Part shown: positions 15,286-22,496 of the stretch, in pieces
How positions within the stretch are numbered: position 1 is the stretch's first letter
Layout: every line of letters starts with the position of its first letter
Source of the DNA: an uncultured Blautia sp.
GTDB taxonomy: Bacteria; Bacillota; Clostridia; Lachnospirales; Lachnospiraceae
NCBI RefSeq assembly: GCF_947654165.1
Contig: NZ_CANTKB010000036.1
Location: forward strand, 1-30,614
Direction: 5' to 3'
Length of the DNA: 30,614 nt
Notes under the pieces: model-generated
What the model was told of the DNA's origin: nothing
The model's database searches: none
The model's input: the letters and a program-made list of their open reading frames with translations, nothing else
Program-made: the position numbers and the translations under genes

Positions 15286-16845
15286 ATGAATATAGCAGCT
15301 TATTGTCGCGTCTCCACTGATAAAACCGACCAGCTCAACAGCCTGGAAGCTCAAAAGGAGTTCTTCTCTGAATACACGAAGCGAACCGGTGATACCCTTG
15401 TAAGATTATATGCAGACGAGGGTATTTCTGGAACTAAAATTAAAAATCGGAAGGAATTTCTTCGCATGATGTCTGATGCGGAGCATGGTCTCTTTGACAT
15501 GGTCGTTGTAAAAGACATTTCCCGTTTTGCCAGAAATACGGTGGATCTTTTGCAGAACATCCGTAAGCTGAAAGCGTTAGGTATTGAAACCCAGTTCCTC
15601 ACAGCTAACATGACCAGCATGGGAAACAGTGAATTTGTGCTGACCATCTTCGGCGCTCTTGCCCAGGAAGAAAGTGCCAATACTTCCAAGCGTGTGAAAT
15701 TCGGCAAGAAAATGAATGCGGAAAAAGGACGGGTTCCCAATATTGTGTACGGATATGATAAGACCATCGGCGATTATTTCAATCTGGCTATCAATCAAGA
15801 AGAGGCAAAGGTCATCCGTCAGATTTATCAGTGGTATACGGAGGAAGGCTACGGTGCAGCCAAGATTGCCAATATGTTGAATGAAAAAGGGCTGACTACA
15901 AAGCGGAATTGTAAGTGGAGTCAGAATGCAATCTGCCGGATTTTGACTAATGAGATTTACACCGGAAAAATTATCAATGGAAAACAGGAAGTGACGGATT
16001 TCCTGACAGGCCAGAGAGCGGATAAAGACGAGACAGAATGGATGGTTGTGGAGCGACCGGAACTGCGGATTATTGATGACAAAACCTTTGAAAAGGCAGG
16101 AGAAACCCTTCATTCCAGACATGCGTCTTTCAATATGAAGCACGAACGACAAAGCAATAAATATCTGTTTTCAACATTGATAAAATGTAAGGAATGTGGA
16201 TGGTCATTTCGCCGGACCGTTCGGACTTATAAGAACACTTATGTCCGCTGGGTTTGCTCCGGACATAATGGGCGTGGAGCAGACAGTTGTCCAAATGCAG
16301 TGAAGGTGGACGAAGAAGAACTGATTGAAGTTTTACAAGAATATTTTGCGGAAGTCTTGAAGCAGAAGAAAAAGGTAATCAACCATGTAGTCAACGAATT
16401 TCAGCGTGTTTACAAAGCCAAGGACGAGAATCTGGAATATGAGAAAGAGTTGAACGTGCAGCTTGCAAAACTGCAAAAGACCAGACAGAAATATATGGAC
16501 ATGTACACCGATGATCTGATTACCCGCAAAGAATTGAACGAAAAAATCGGTGGTATGCGACAGGAAATCGAGCGTCTGGAAAATGAACTTAAGATGGTTT
16601 CTTATCATCTGACCAAAGGGGAACAGCTGGAAACGGTTTTAAATAATACCTTCAAAGAGATTGAAGATATTACCGATGTTCGTCAGATGACGAATGAGCA
16701 GTTAAAGAAAATTATCCAGAAGATTGAGGTGGACAAGGACGGAAATGTGGATATTTTCCTTCGTCTGTTCGGCGACCTTGGATTAGACGAGTCTGTGCTG
16801 GTAGAGGATAACATTACCGTTCCTGATAATAACATCCAAACATAA
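15286..16845 (+). CDS. Large serine recombinase of the spoIIID element
   Basis: 519 residues. The N-terminal resolvase domain starts AAYCRVSTDK with the catalytic serine at residue 10 and continues with VVKDISRFARN. The recombinase domain (about 165-270, GYGAAKIANMLNEKGLTTKR) is followed by a zinc ribbon (CKECGW near 301, CSGHNGRGADSCPN near 325-337) and a coiled coil (about 345-450). This is the family of the skin-element and Tn5397-type recombinases, which cut with a 2-base overlap and need a directionality factor to excise. The stop codon TAA (16843-16845) uses the last base of the shared ACAT core. In the excised circle the frame would run on for 17 further residues, starting YGCNKIERF. 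AGAAAGG is the ribosome site. Confidence 0.93.
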   Translation: MNIAAYCRVSTDKTDQLNSLEAQKEFFSEYTKRTGDTLVRLYADEGISGTKIKNRKEFLRMMSDAEHGLFDMVVVKDISRFARNTVDLLQNIRKLKALGIETQFLTANMTSMGNSEFVLTIFGALAQEESANTSKRVKFGKKMNAEKGRVPNIVYGYDKTIGDYFNLAINQEEAKVIRQIYQWYTEEGYGAAKIANMLNEKGLTTKRNCKWSQNAICRILTNEIYTGKIINGKQEVTDFLTGQRADKDETEWMVVERPELRIIDDKTFEKAGETLHSRHASFNMKHERQSNKYLFSTLIKCKECGWSFRRTVRTYKNTYVRWVCSGHNGRGADSCPNAVKVDEEELIEVLQEYFAEVLKQKKKVINHVVNEFQRVYKAKDENLEYEKELNVQLAKLQKTRQKYMDMYTDDLITRKELNEKIGGMRQEIERLENELKMVSYHLTKGEQLETVLNNTFKEIEDITDVRQMTNEQLKKIIQKIEVDKDGNVDIFLRLFGDLGLDESVLVEDNITVPDNNIQT

Positions 16846-16852
16846 AGACTGC
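16832..16852 (+). other. attR of the spoIIID element
   Basis: The element half ACATCCAA is followed by the core ACAT (16840-16843), then spoIIID codons AAA GAC TGC. Copy A shares six bases with this core region (ACATAA), copy B shares four. The crossover dinucleotide is most likely CA at 16841-16842. Confidence 0.8.
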
Positions 16853-16984
16853 ACAGAACGTCTCGAACAGATTAATCCGTCTCTTGCATCAGAAGCAAGA
16901 AAAGTATTAGATGTAAATAAGCAGGAACGGCACATCCGGGGAGGACTTGCCACAAAAGAAAAATATTTGCATCAACATGAATAA
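16841..16984 (+). CDS. spoIIID: spoIIID, 3' part (interrupted gene)
   Basis: Read from CAT at 16841 this gives HKDCTERLEQINPSLASEAR, then KVLDVNKQERHIRGGLATKE and KYLHQHE, stop at 16982-16984. It is the C-terminal half of SpoIIID, corresponding to HKDLTERLPEINPDL and RHLRGGEATKLKY in Bacillus. It has no start codon or ribosome site of its own, so it is expressed only after joining to a 5' part. Combined with copy B (or A) it gives an 84-residue protein with the helix-turn-helix and basic C-terminal helix complete. The half shows no disabling mutation, consistent with selection to keep the gene restorable. Confidence 0.9.
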   Translation, partial: HKDCTERLEQINPSLASEARKVLDVNKQERHIRGGLATKEKYLHQHE

Positions 16985-16988
16985 ATGA

Positions 16989-17044
16989 TTGACATTATAG
17001 TAATTTTATACTATGATGAGAAAGAAATAGGGAACCGGTTACAT
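16989..17044 (+). promoter_or_regulatory. Promoter and operator of the LacI-family gene
   Basis: TTGACA (16989-16994), 17 bases, TATGAT (17012-17017). The operator half GGAACCGGTTACATA (17031-17045) is just downstream of the start point. It shares AACCGGTTACATA with the full operator at 18133-18150, so the regulator probably represses itself. Confidence 0.7.
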
Positions 17045-17066
17045 ATCGGAACAAACAAGGAGACAC

Positions 17067-18083
17067 ATGATTACGATAAAAGAAGTAGCTGAATTGGCAG
17101 GAGTGTCAAAAGCAACGGTATCAAGAGTACTAAACAACAGTGGCTATGTATCTGCCGATACACGGAAGAAGATTACAGATATTATGGAAATGTATCACTA
17201 TATTCCATCTGCGGCAGCGGTCACTTTATCTAGACAGGAATCCAGCACAATAGGTATCGTTGTACCAGAAATAGGAAATTCATTTTATGCGGATATTGTA
17301 CATGGAATTAGTCAGTCGGCGGATGAATTAAATCTTTCGTTAGTACTTTTTGACACACAAAACAGCATTAAGAAAGAAGAGAGAGTGCTCCAGCTTTTGC
17401 AGCAACAAAGAGTAAAAGGGATTATTCTTGGACCATCTACGGATTATCAGGAAACGCAGGAAGGAAGGCAATTATTTCACCAATTAAAAGAAATGCATTT
17501 ACCAATTGTCATAGTAGATAGAGATTTCCCGCATATGCCCTGGGATGCAGTTGTATATGAAAATTATGAAAGTTCTTTTCGGGCAGCCATTGAACTAAAG
17601 AAAGCAGGGAATGAAACAGCAGGAATTTTGACAGGAAATTTGCATTTGAAAATTGCCAGGGACAGGTTAGAAGGGTTTCAGGATGGAGCCCGTGAATGTG
17701 GGCTTACTGTATACAAAGAACATATTCTACCTGGAAATTTTACAATAGAAAATGCCTATCAGGTTTCTAAGAGACTTTTGGAAACAAAGGAACTTCCAGA
17801 TGCGATTTATTCTTGTAATAATCAGATGACTCTTGGATTTTTGAAAGCAGCCAGAGAAACAGAAATAAAAATAGGAAAAGACATTGCTTTTATAGGAAAT
17901 GACAGAATAGAGTATGCAGATATTTTTGGAGTGCCTCTGAGTTATATTTATAGAGACAATTTTGAGATGGGGCAAAAAGCCATGCAGTTGCTAGAGAAGA
18001 GGATGTGTTTTCCGCATAACGGACAGGAAATTCTCAGAATACCCTATGCATTGAGCTTGAACGGGTCAGAAAGAAAGCAATGA
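17067..18083 (+). CDS. LacI-family transcriptional regulator
   Basis: 338 residues. The LacI helix-turn-helix and hinge are at residues 3-55 (TIKEVAELAGVSKATVSRVL), followed by a periplasmic-binding-protein-like effector domain from about 60 (IGIVVPEIGNSFYADIVHGI). The length is standard. AAGGAGA precedes the ATG. CpG-centred palindromes of the LacI type lie before this gene and before the downstream aldo/keto reductase, so these are its likely targets. The effector, probably a sugar or derivative, cannot be told from the sequence. Confidence 0.92.
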   Translation: MITIKEVAELAGVSKATVSRVLNNSGYVSADTRKKITDIMEMYHYIPSAAAVTLSRQESSTIGIVVPEIGNSFYADIVHGISQSADELNLSLVLFDTQNSIKKEERVLQLLQQQRVKGIILGPSTDYQETQEGRQLFHQLKEMHLPIVIVDRDFPHMPWDAVVYENYESSFRAAIELKKAGNETAGILTGNLHLKIARDRLEGFQDGARECGLTVYKEHILPGNFTIENAYQVSKRLLETKELPDAIYSCNNQMTLGFLKAARETEIKIGKDIAFIGNDRIEYADIFGVPLSYIYRDNFEMGQKAMQLLEKRMCFPHNGQEILRIPYALSLNGSERKQ

Positions 18084-18089
18084 ATTTAT

Positions 18090-18125
18090 ACATGGGAAAT
18101 ACGAAGATGTATTTCTCATGTTTTT
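18090..18125 (+). terminator. Terminator after the LacI-family gene
   Basis: A 13-pair stem, ACATGGGAAATAC with GTATTTCTCATGT (one G-T pair), loop GAAGAT, followed by TTTT. Confidence 0.85.
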
Positions 18126-18132
18126 AGACTGA

Positions 18133-18162
18133 TATGTAACCGGTTACATAAAAGCGTATAAT
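18133..18162 (+). promoter_or_regulatory. LacI-type operator and promoter of the reductase operon
   Basis: TATGTAACCGGTTACATA (18133-18150) is a perfect 18-base palindrome with a central CG, fitting the LacI-family operator pattern. TATAAT (18157-18162) follows, so the operator covers the -35 region. A strong ribosome site (AGGAGG) lies before the ATG at 18181. Confidence 0.8.
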
Positions 18163-18180
18163 ATTAGGAGGAAAAGCTAT

Positions 18181-19013
18181 ATGATTTACAAACAGACAGG
18201 AAAAATTCAGAAGAATTCCTTGGAAATGCACTGAAACAGAATGGAAGCCGTCACAAAGTTCTGATTGCATCAAAATGTGGTTTGGTGTGGGAGAAACCTC
18301 AAGTTACAGAGAATAATCTTTCAAAACAGTCAATGTTGAAAGAGATTGATGCTACACTGAAACGTCTTCAAACCGATTATGTAGATATTTATCAGCTTCA
18401 CTGGCCAGATTCAGCTACACCATTAGAAGAGACAGCAGAGGCGTTGGAAATAATGAAAAAGGCAGGAAAAATCCGATATGTAGGAATGAGTAACTATGGT
18501 CAGAATGAAGTGGAAAAGATGATGCAATACATTTCCGTAGATTGTCAGCAGGGGCTTTACAATATACTGGAGCGTAATGCGGCTTCGTATCATAATATAC
18601 CTTTAGATTATAGGACAGAAAAGGAAGTATTTCCTAATGTAAAAAAATATGGACAGGCATTCCTTCCCTATAGTCCTCTGATGCAGGGGCTTTTGGCAGG
18701 AAAGTTTGCAGATGATTTTTCTGTTTCCGAGAAAGATGTGAGGATTTCTAATCCTAAGCTGACGGGAAAAGATTTTCCTGTATATCAGAAAGGAGCTGCA
18801 AAACTAAGAGCTTTTGGAGAAGAAATAGGACACCCAATAAATGAAGTTGTTTTAAATTGGATGCGGCAAAAAGAAGAGATTACTTCTGTAATAAACGGTG
18901 TATCGAATGTACAGCAGTTAGAGAGCAATCTTCATTGTATTACATGGGAATTAACTCAGGATGAGATTGATTCCATCAACAATATATTAGCAATATTTGA
19001 AACTATGGAATAA
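18181..19013 (+). pseudogene. Aldo/keto reductase, N-terminally deleted and frameshifted
   Basis: The original start survives (MIYKQTGK at 18181) but is joined out of frame to an internal segment, SEEFLGNALKQNGSRHKVLI. From there the reductase is intact to the end, with SKCG (usual catalytic Lys), LQTDYVDIYQLHWPD (catalytic His), YSPLMQGLLAGKF and a C-terminal cofactor segment. About 50 residues containing the first barrel strands and the catalytic Asp and Tyr are missing. An internal ATG (18282) could start a 243-residue remnant, but that product would lack the active site. The promoter and operator are preserved, suggesting recent loss. Confidence 0.85.
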
Positions 19014-19095
19014 AATAAAACTTAGAAATGGTTCTTGTATCTTAAATAAGCCGAGAGTATAATGTTTTGAGAAACAAAAAGAAAGGATGCTTATT

Positions 19096-20439
19096 ATGGA
19101 TACCAAGAACTGTTTTTTTTCAAATGCTGATTTACGCAAGTTGATAGTTCCGCTGATTATTGATCAGTTTCTACAGGCATTTGTAGGACTTGCAGATTCC
19201 ATTATGGTGGCAAGTGTTGGAGAAGCGGCGGTTTCCGGAGTCTCCCTGATTGATACCATTATGGTATTGATTTTGAATATTTTTACAGCTCTGGCTACAG
19301 GCGGTGCTGTGATCGCAGGGCAGTTTTTAGGAAAAAAAAGAGATGAAATGGCATGTAAATCTACCAATCAATTAATTTCTTTTACGCTAAAAGCTTCTCT
19401 GGTTGTTATGCTTCTGTGTTATCTGGGAAGGAACTTTATTACTCATGTAGTATTTGGAAAAATTGAAGCCGATGTTATGTACAATTGTAATGTTTATATG
19501 ACGATTGTATTTGCTTCTATCCCTATGACAGCATTGTACAATGCCGGGGCTGCCATTTACCGTGCCATGGGAAATTCAGCAGTGGCTATGAAGATTTCTA
19601 TGCTCATGAATGCAATTAATCTGGGTGGCAATGCACTGTTGATTTTTGTATTCCACAGAGGAGTGGAAGGTGTGGCAATTCCTACCTTGGTTTCAAGAAC
19701 AGTTGCATGTGTGATCATGATGTTTCTTATGAATAATCAGAAACATACCTTGCATCTTTCCCATCCATTTTCCTTTAAAACAGACTGGGCATTATTGAAA
19801 AAAATTCTATATATCGGAGTTCCAAACGGTTTGGAAAACAGCATGTTTCAGTTAGGAAAGATTCTGGTTCTGAGCATTGTTACCAGCTTTGGGACCGCTT
19901 CCATTGCAGCAAATGCAGTGTCAAATAACGTAGCTACGTTTGCAGTACTTCCGGGTATGTCGGTGGGATTTGCTATTTTGACGGTGGGGGCACAATGTGT
20001 AGGAGCCGGGGATTATGAACAGGTGAGATACTACACAAAAAAACTGATGAAAATCGTGTATGTATCTCTTTTTGCGGCAAATATTCTGGTGGTTCTGGCA
20101 GTGCCGTATATTATTCAGATTTATGGATTATCTGCTGAAGCAAGCCGGTATGCACATAAAATATTGATTTATCATTCTATCTGTGCGGTAACCATCTGGC
20201 CTCTGTCTTTTTCCCTTCCTAATACTTTAAGGGCAGCTGCAGATGTTACTTACACTATGATTTTATCCATTATTTCCATGTGGATTTTCCGTATCGGATT
20301 TAGTGTGGTTTTGGGTGTGTATTGTCACATGGGAGTGTTTGGTGTGTGGGTTGCTATGACCATTGACTGGCTGTTCCGGGCAGTATGTTTTACCATAAGA
20401 TATTTAAGGGGAAAATGGAAACATCAAGCACTGGTCTGA
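19096..20439 (+). CDS. MATE-family multidrug/sodium antiporter
   Basis: 447 residues from the ATG at 19096, eight bases after GAAAGGA; the ATG at 19087 overlaps the ribosome site. It has twelve membrane segments in two similar halves, with typical N-terminal ADSIMVASVGEAAVSGVSLI and second-half NGLENSMFQLGKI stretches. MATE proteins export cationic drugs or metabolites against Na+ or H+. The substrate cannot be predicted. It is followed after about 30 bases by a pentapeptide-repeat gene, which may be in the same transcript. Confidence 0.9.
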   Translation: MDTKNCFFSNADLRKLIVPLIIDQFLQAFVGLADSIMVASVGEAAVSGVSLIDTIMVLILNIFTALATGGAVIAGQFLGKKRDEMACKSTNQLISFTLKASLVVMLLCYLGRNFITHVVFGKIEADVMYNCNVYMTIVFASIPMTALYNAGAAIYRAMGNSAVAMKISMLMNAINLGGNALLIFVFHRGVEGVAIPTLVSRTVACVIMMFLMNNQKHTLHLSHPFSFKTDWALLKKILYIGVPNGLENSMFQLGKILVLSIVTSFGTASIAANAVSNNVATFAVLPGMSVGFAILTVGAQCVGAGDYEQVRYYTKKLMKIVYVSLFAANILVVLAVPYIIQIYGLSAEASRYAHKILIYHSICAVTIWPLSFSLPNTLRAAADVTYTMILSIISMWIFRIGFSVVLGVYCHMGVFGVWVAMTIDWLFRAVCFTIRYLRGKWKHQALV

Positions 20440-20470
20440 TATCAATTAAAGAAAAAATGAGAGAGAAAGA

Positions 20471-21148
20471 ATGAATAAGAAAAACTTTAAAAAGCCACGT
20501 ATTCCGGAAAAATTGAACCGAGTGTCAGAACCTATGGCATTATTGGAGGAAGCACAGAAAGAAGAAACAGACCTTGTAAATAAGCAGTTTGAGGGGATTT
20601 TTCTTACTAAATTTGACGGAAAAGATATTCGTTTCCGGCAGAGTGTTTTTATCAATTGTAAATTAATGGGATGCTATTTTGACCGTACGTGGTTTACTGA
20701 TGTTAAATTTATAAATTGTAATTTTTATAATACCAGTTTTAGCGATGCTGTTTTTAAGCAATGTGCATTTGAGAATTGTAAAGGAGAAAAAGCAGATTTC
20801 TATGGGTGCACCATGCAGCATGTTTCATTTACGGATGGATGTTTTGTGGGAGCAGGATTTGATGCCAGCCGCATGAGTTATATCATGGGAAAACAAACAG
20901 ATTTTACAGAGGCAGGCTTCAGCCAATGTAAATTCGCCAATACAGATTGGATGCAGGTATGTTTTCAAAAAGCTGAATTTTTCAAAACTTCGCTGCAAGG
21001 AATGAATGTGACGCATTGTAATATCGATGGAATCGTAGTGTCAGACAGTATGAGTGAACTGAAAGGAATGAAAGTAAATTTCTTTCAGGCGGTAGATTTA
21101 GCAAAAAGACTTGGAATAGAGATTGAAGAGGATCATGGCACGGAATGA
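20471..21148 (+). CDS. Pentapeptide-repeat protein
   Basis: 225 residues. Between about 50 and 190 the sequence follows the A(D/N)LXX-type rule in relaxed form, with Phe or Cys often at the centre (VFINCKLMGCYFDRTWFTDV, NCNFYNTSFSDAVFKQCAFE). This predicts a right-handed four-sided beta helix. Some relatives (Qnr, MfpA) mimic DNA and protect gyrase, but a resistance role here is only a possibility. The many cysteines are unusual. AGAGAGAAAG precedes the ATG. It lies 31 bases after the MATE gene. Confidence 0.85.
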   Translation: MNKKNFKKPRIPEKLNRVSEPMALLEEAQKEETDLVNKQFEGIFLTKFDGKDIRFRQSVFINCKLMGCYFDRTWFTDVKFINCNFYNTSFSDAVFKQCAFENCKGEKADFYGCTMQHVSFTDGCFVGAGFDASRMSYIMGKQTDFTEAGFSQCKFANTDWMQVCFQKAEFFKTSLQGMNVTHCNIDGIVVSDSMSELKGMKVNFFQAVDLAKRLGIEIEEDHGTE

Positions 21149-21308
21149 TGTTTTTCTAAAGTACAAAGCTGAACTATTGACAAACGGAAAAGTTTCGCAT
21201 AAAATAACAAAAATTCAAAGAATAAAATTTCAGAGAAAAGCTGAGCAGGCCAAAGCCGGGTCACATAATGTGACAGCGGATGAACATATGACATCTGTGG
21301 GACAGTAA
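21135..21308 (+). CDS. Possible small basic protein, 57 residues
   Basis: From the ATG at 21135 (GAAGAGG upstream) a Lys-rich protein, MARNDVFLKYKAELLTNGKV, overlaps the end of the pentapeptide gene by 14 bases. Its last third runs through a perfect palindrome (GTCACAT, A, ATGTGAC, 21260-21274) and into the terminator, so the frame may be fortuitous. I recognise no family. Confidence 0.35.
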   Translation: MARNDVFLKYKAELLTNGKVSHKITKIQRIKFQRKAEQAKAGSHNVTADEHMTSVGQ

Positions 21309-21335
21309 CATCCATTGCCCTTCAGATGTTTTTTT
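21291..21335 (+). terminator. Terminator after the pentapeptide-repeat gene
   Basis: ACATCTG (21291-21297) pairs with CAGATGT (21323-21329), with inner GGG/CCC pairs and a run of seven T. It closes the MATE-pentapeptide transcript. Confidence 0.7.
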
Positions 21336-21400
21336 GTTTAAAAAGGGTTGTATTGTCTGTTTTAGGTTTAACTGAAAAATATTCAGAAAGGAAGATAGTG

Positions 21401-22282
21401 ATGAAAGAAGAACAGGATATGAAGAAGGTAGCACTTCGAGTTTCGGCTGTAAGTATTGCATGGAATGTGATTCTATCGTTGTTTAAGTTGCTGGCAGGTA
21501 TCTTAGGACATTCAGGAGCTATGATTTCAGATGCTGTACATTCAGCATCTGATGTATTTAGTACGATTGTCGTGATTCTTGGTGTGAATATTGCCAGTAA
21601 ACAGTCTGACGAAAATCATCAATACGGACATGACCGTATGGAGTGTGTAGCTGCAATCTTGCTGTCAGTGGTGCTCTGTGTGACGGGGCTTGGTATTGGA
21701 ATCAATGGTCTGAATGTAATCCTGCAGGGAACAGCAGGAGAAAAGGCAGTTCCGGGGATGATCGCTCTGATTGCCGCTGTTGTGTCTATCGGTGTGAAAG
21801 AATGGATGTTCTGGTATACCAGGGCTGCGGCGAAGAAGACGAATTCAGGTGCTTTGATGGCAGATGCATGGCATCACCGTTCCGATGCACTTTCCTCTGT
21901 CGGAGCGTTTATCGGTATTCTGGGAGCCAGAATGGGCATTCCGGTTCTGGATCCTCTGGCGAGTGTGGTAATCTGTATTTTTATTGTCAAAGCAGCTTAT
22001 GATATCTTTAAAGATGCAGTAGATAAAATGGTAGATAAATCCTGCGACGAAGAAGTGGAACAGGAAATGAGACAGTTGATACTTGGACAAAAGGGTGTTC
22101 AAAATGTGGATATGCTTCACACCAGACTCTTTGGTGCTAAAATTTATGTGGACATCGAAATTTCCGCAGATGGAAATCTGACCTTGAGACAGGGACATGA
22201 GATAGCACAGCAGGTACATGATCAGATAGAAGAAAAATTTCCTCTTGTGAAACACTGTATGGTTCATGTGAATCCTATTTAA
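21401..22282 (+). CDS. Cation diffusion facilitator transporter
   Basis: 293 residues from the ATG at 21401, preceded by AGAAAGGAAG; the in-frame ATG at 21326 lies in the terminator and lacks a ribosome site. Six membrane segments carry the family's metal site, SDAVHSASD in TM2 and ADAWHHRSD in TM5. The HHxxD form is common in Zn/Fe/Mn exporters of the FieF/MamM type. A cytoplasmic C-terminal domain (about 205-290) ends CMVHVNPI. It acts as a divalent-metal/proton antiporter in the membrane. The metal specificity is not decided. Confidence 0.92.
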   Translation: MKEEQDMKKVALRVSAVSIAWNVILSLFKLLAGILGHSGAMISDAVHSASDVFSTIVVILGVNIASKQSDENHQYGHDRMECVAAILLSVVLCVTGLGIGINGLNVILQGTAGEKAVPGMIALIAAVVSIGVKEWMFWYTRAAAKKTNSGALMADAWHHRSDALSSVGAFIGILGARMGIPVLDPLASVVICIFIVKAAYDIFKDAVDKMVDKSCDEEVEQEMRQLILGQKGVQNVDMLHTRLFGAKIYVDIEISADGNLTLRQGHEIAQQVHDQIEEKFPLVKHCMVHVNPI

Positions 22283-22359
22283 GATGTCAGGAAGAAGGCT
22301 GGTACAAAAAACGGCAAAATGTGTACCGGATTTCGGCAAATTTCACCAATAAATTTTTC

Positions 22360-22388
22360 TTGAAAATTGAGAAAGTGTATTTTATAAT
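22360..22388 (+). promoter_or_regulatory. Promoter of guaA
   Basis: TTGAAA (22360-22365), 17 bases, TATAAT (22383-22388). The roughly 100-base leader shows no purine-riboswitch core. The gap before it holds a short inverted repeat, GGTACA with TGTACC (22301-22327), possibly a weak terminator of the transporter gene. Confidence 0.75.
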
Positions 22389-22496
22389 TTAAGCTATCTT
22401 TTTTATGGAACTGTATTCGGAAATACTGTATTTTGCAGGGATGAAGGCAGTTTCGTTGGAAATAATAAAGTAAAAAATGGACAGGAGGATACTTCT

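Larger units (their letters stand above)
4905..16842 (+). mobile_element. Skin-like element interrupting spoIIID, carrying Wadjet
   Basis: The element is bounded by ACAT at 4904-4907 and 16840-16843. Precise excision between the two CA dinucleotides removes 11,936 bp and restores spoIIID in frame. The circle junction would read ACATCCAAACATATGGATGT, symmetric at eight of nine flanking pairs around the central CA, as expected for a serine-recombinase attP with a 2-base overlap. Order inside: left-end terminator, EF-hand pseudogene, candidate RNA, 58-residue ORF, AlbA_2/GHKL gene, jetABCD, large serine recombinase at the extreme right end. No capsid, tail, portal or relaxase gene is present, so it is neither a complete prophage nor an ICE. 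Whether excision occurs, and in the mother cell, is inferred by analogy with sigK skin elements. Confidence 0.9.

Noticed and set aside
4905..16842. Reading the spoIIID element as a prophage
   Set aside because: No capsid, portal, terminase, tail, holin or lysin gene is present; only recombinase, defence genes and unknowns.
21643..22002. 119-residue frame inside the cation transporter gene
   Set aside because: Another frame of a clearly real gene; Cys- and Ser-rich low-complexity product.
22283..22496. Purine riboswitch before guaA
   Set aside because: No match to the conserved purine-aptamer core; a good promoter and a plain AT-rich leader explain the region.
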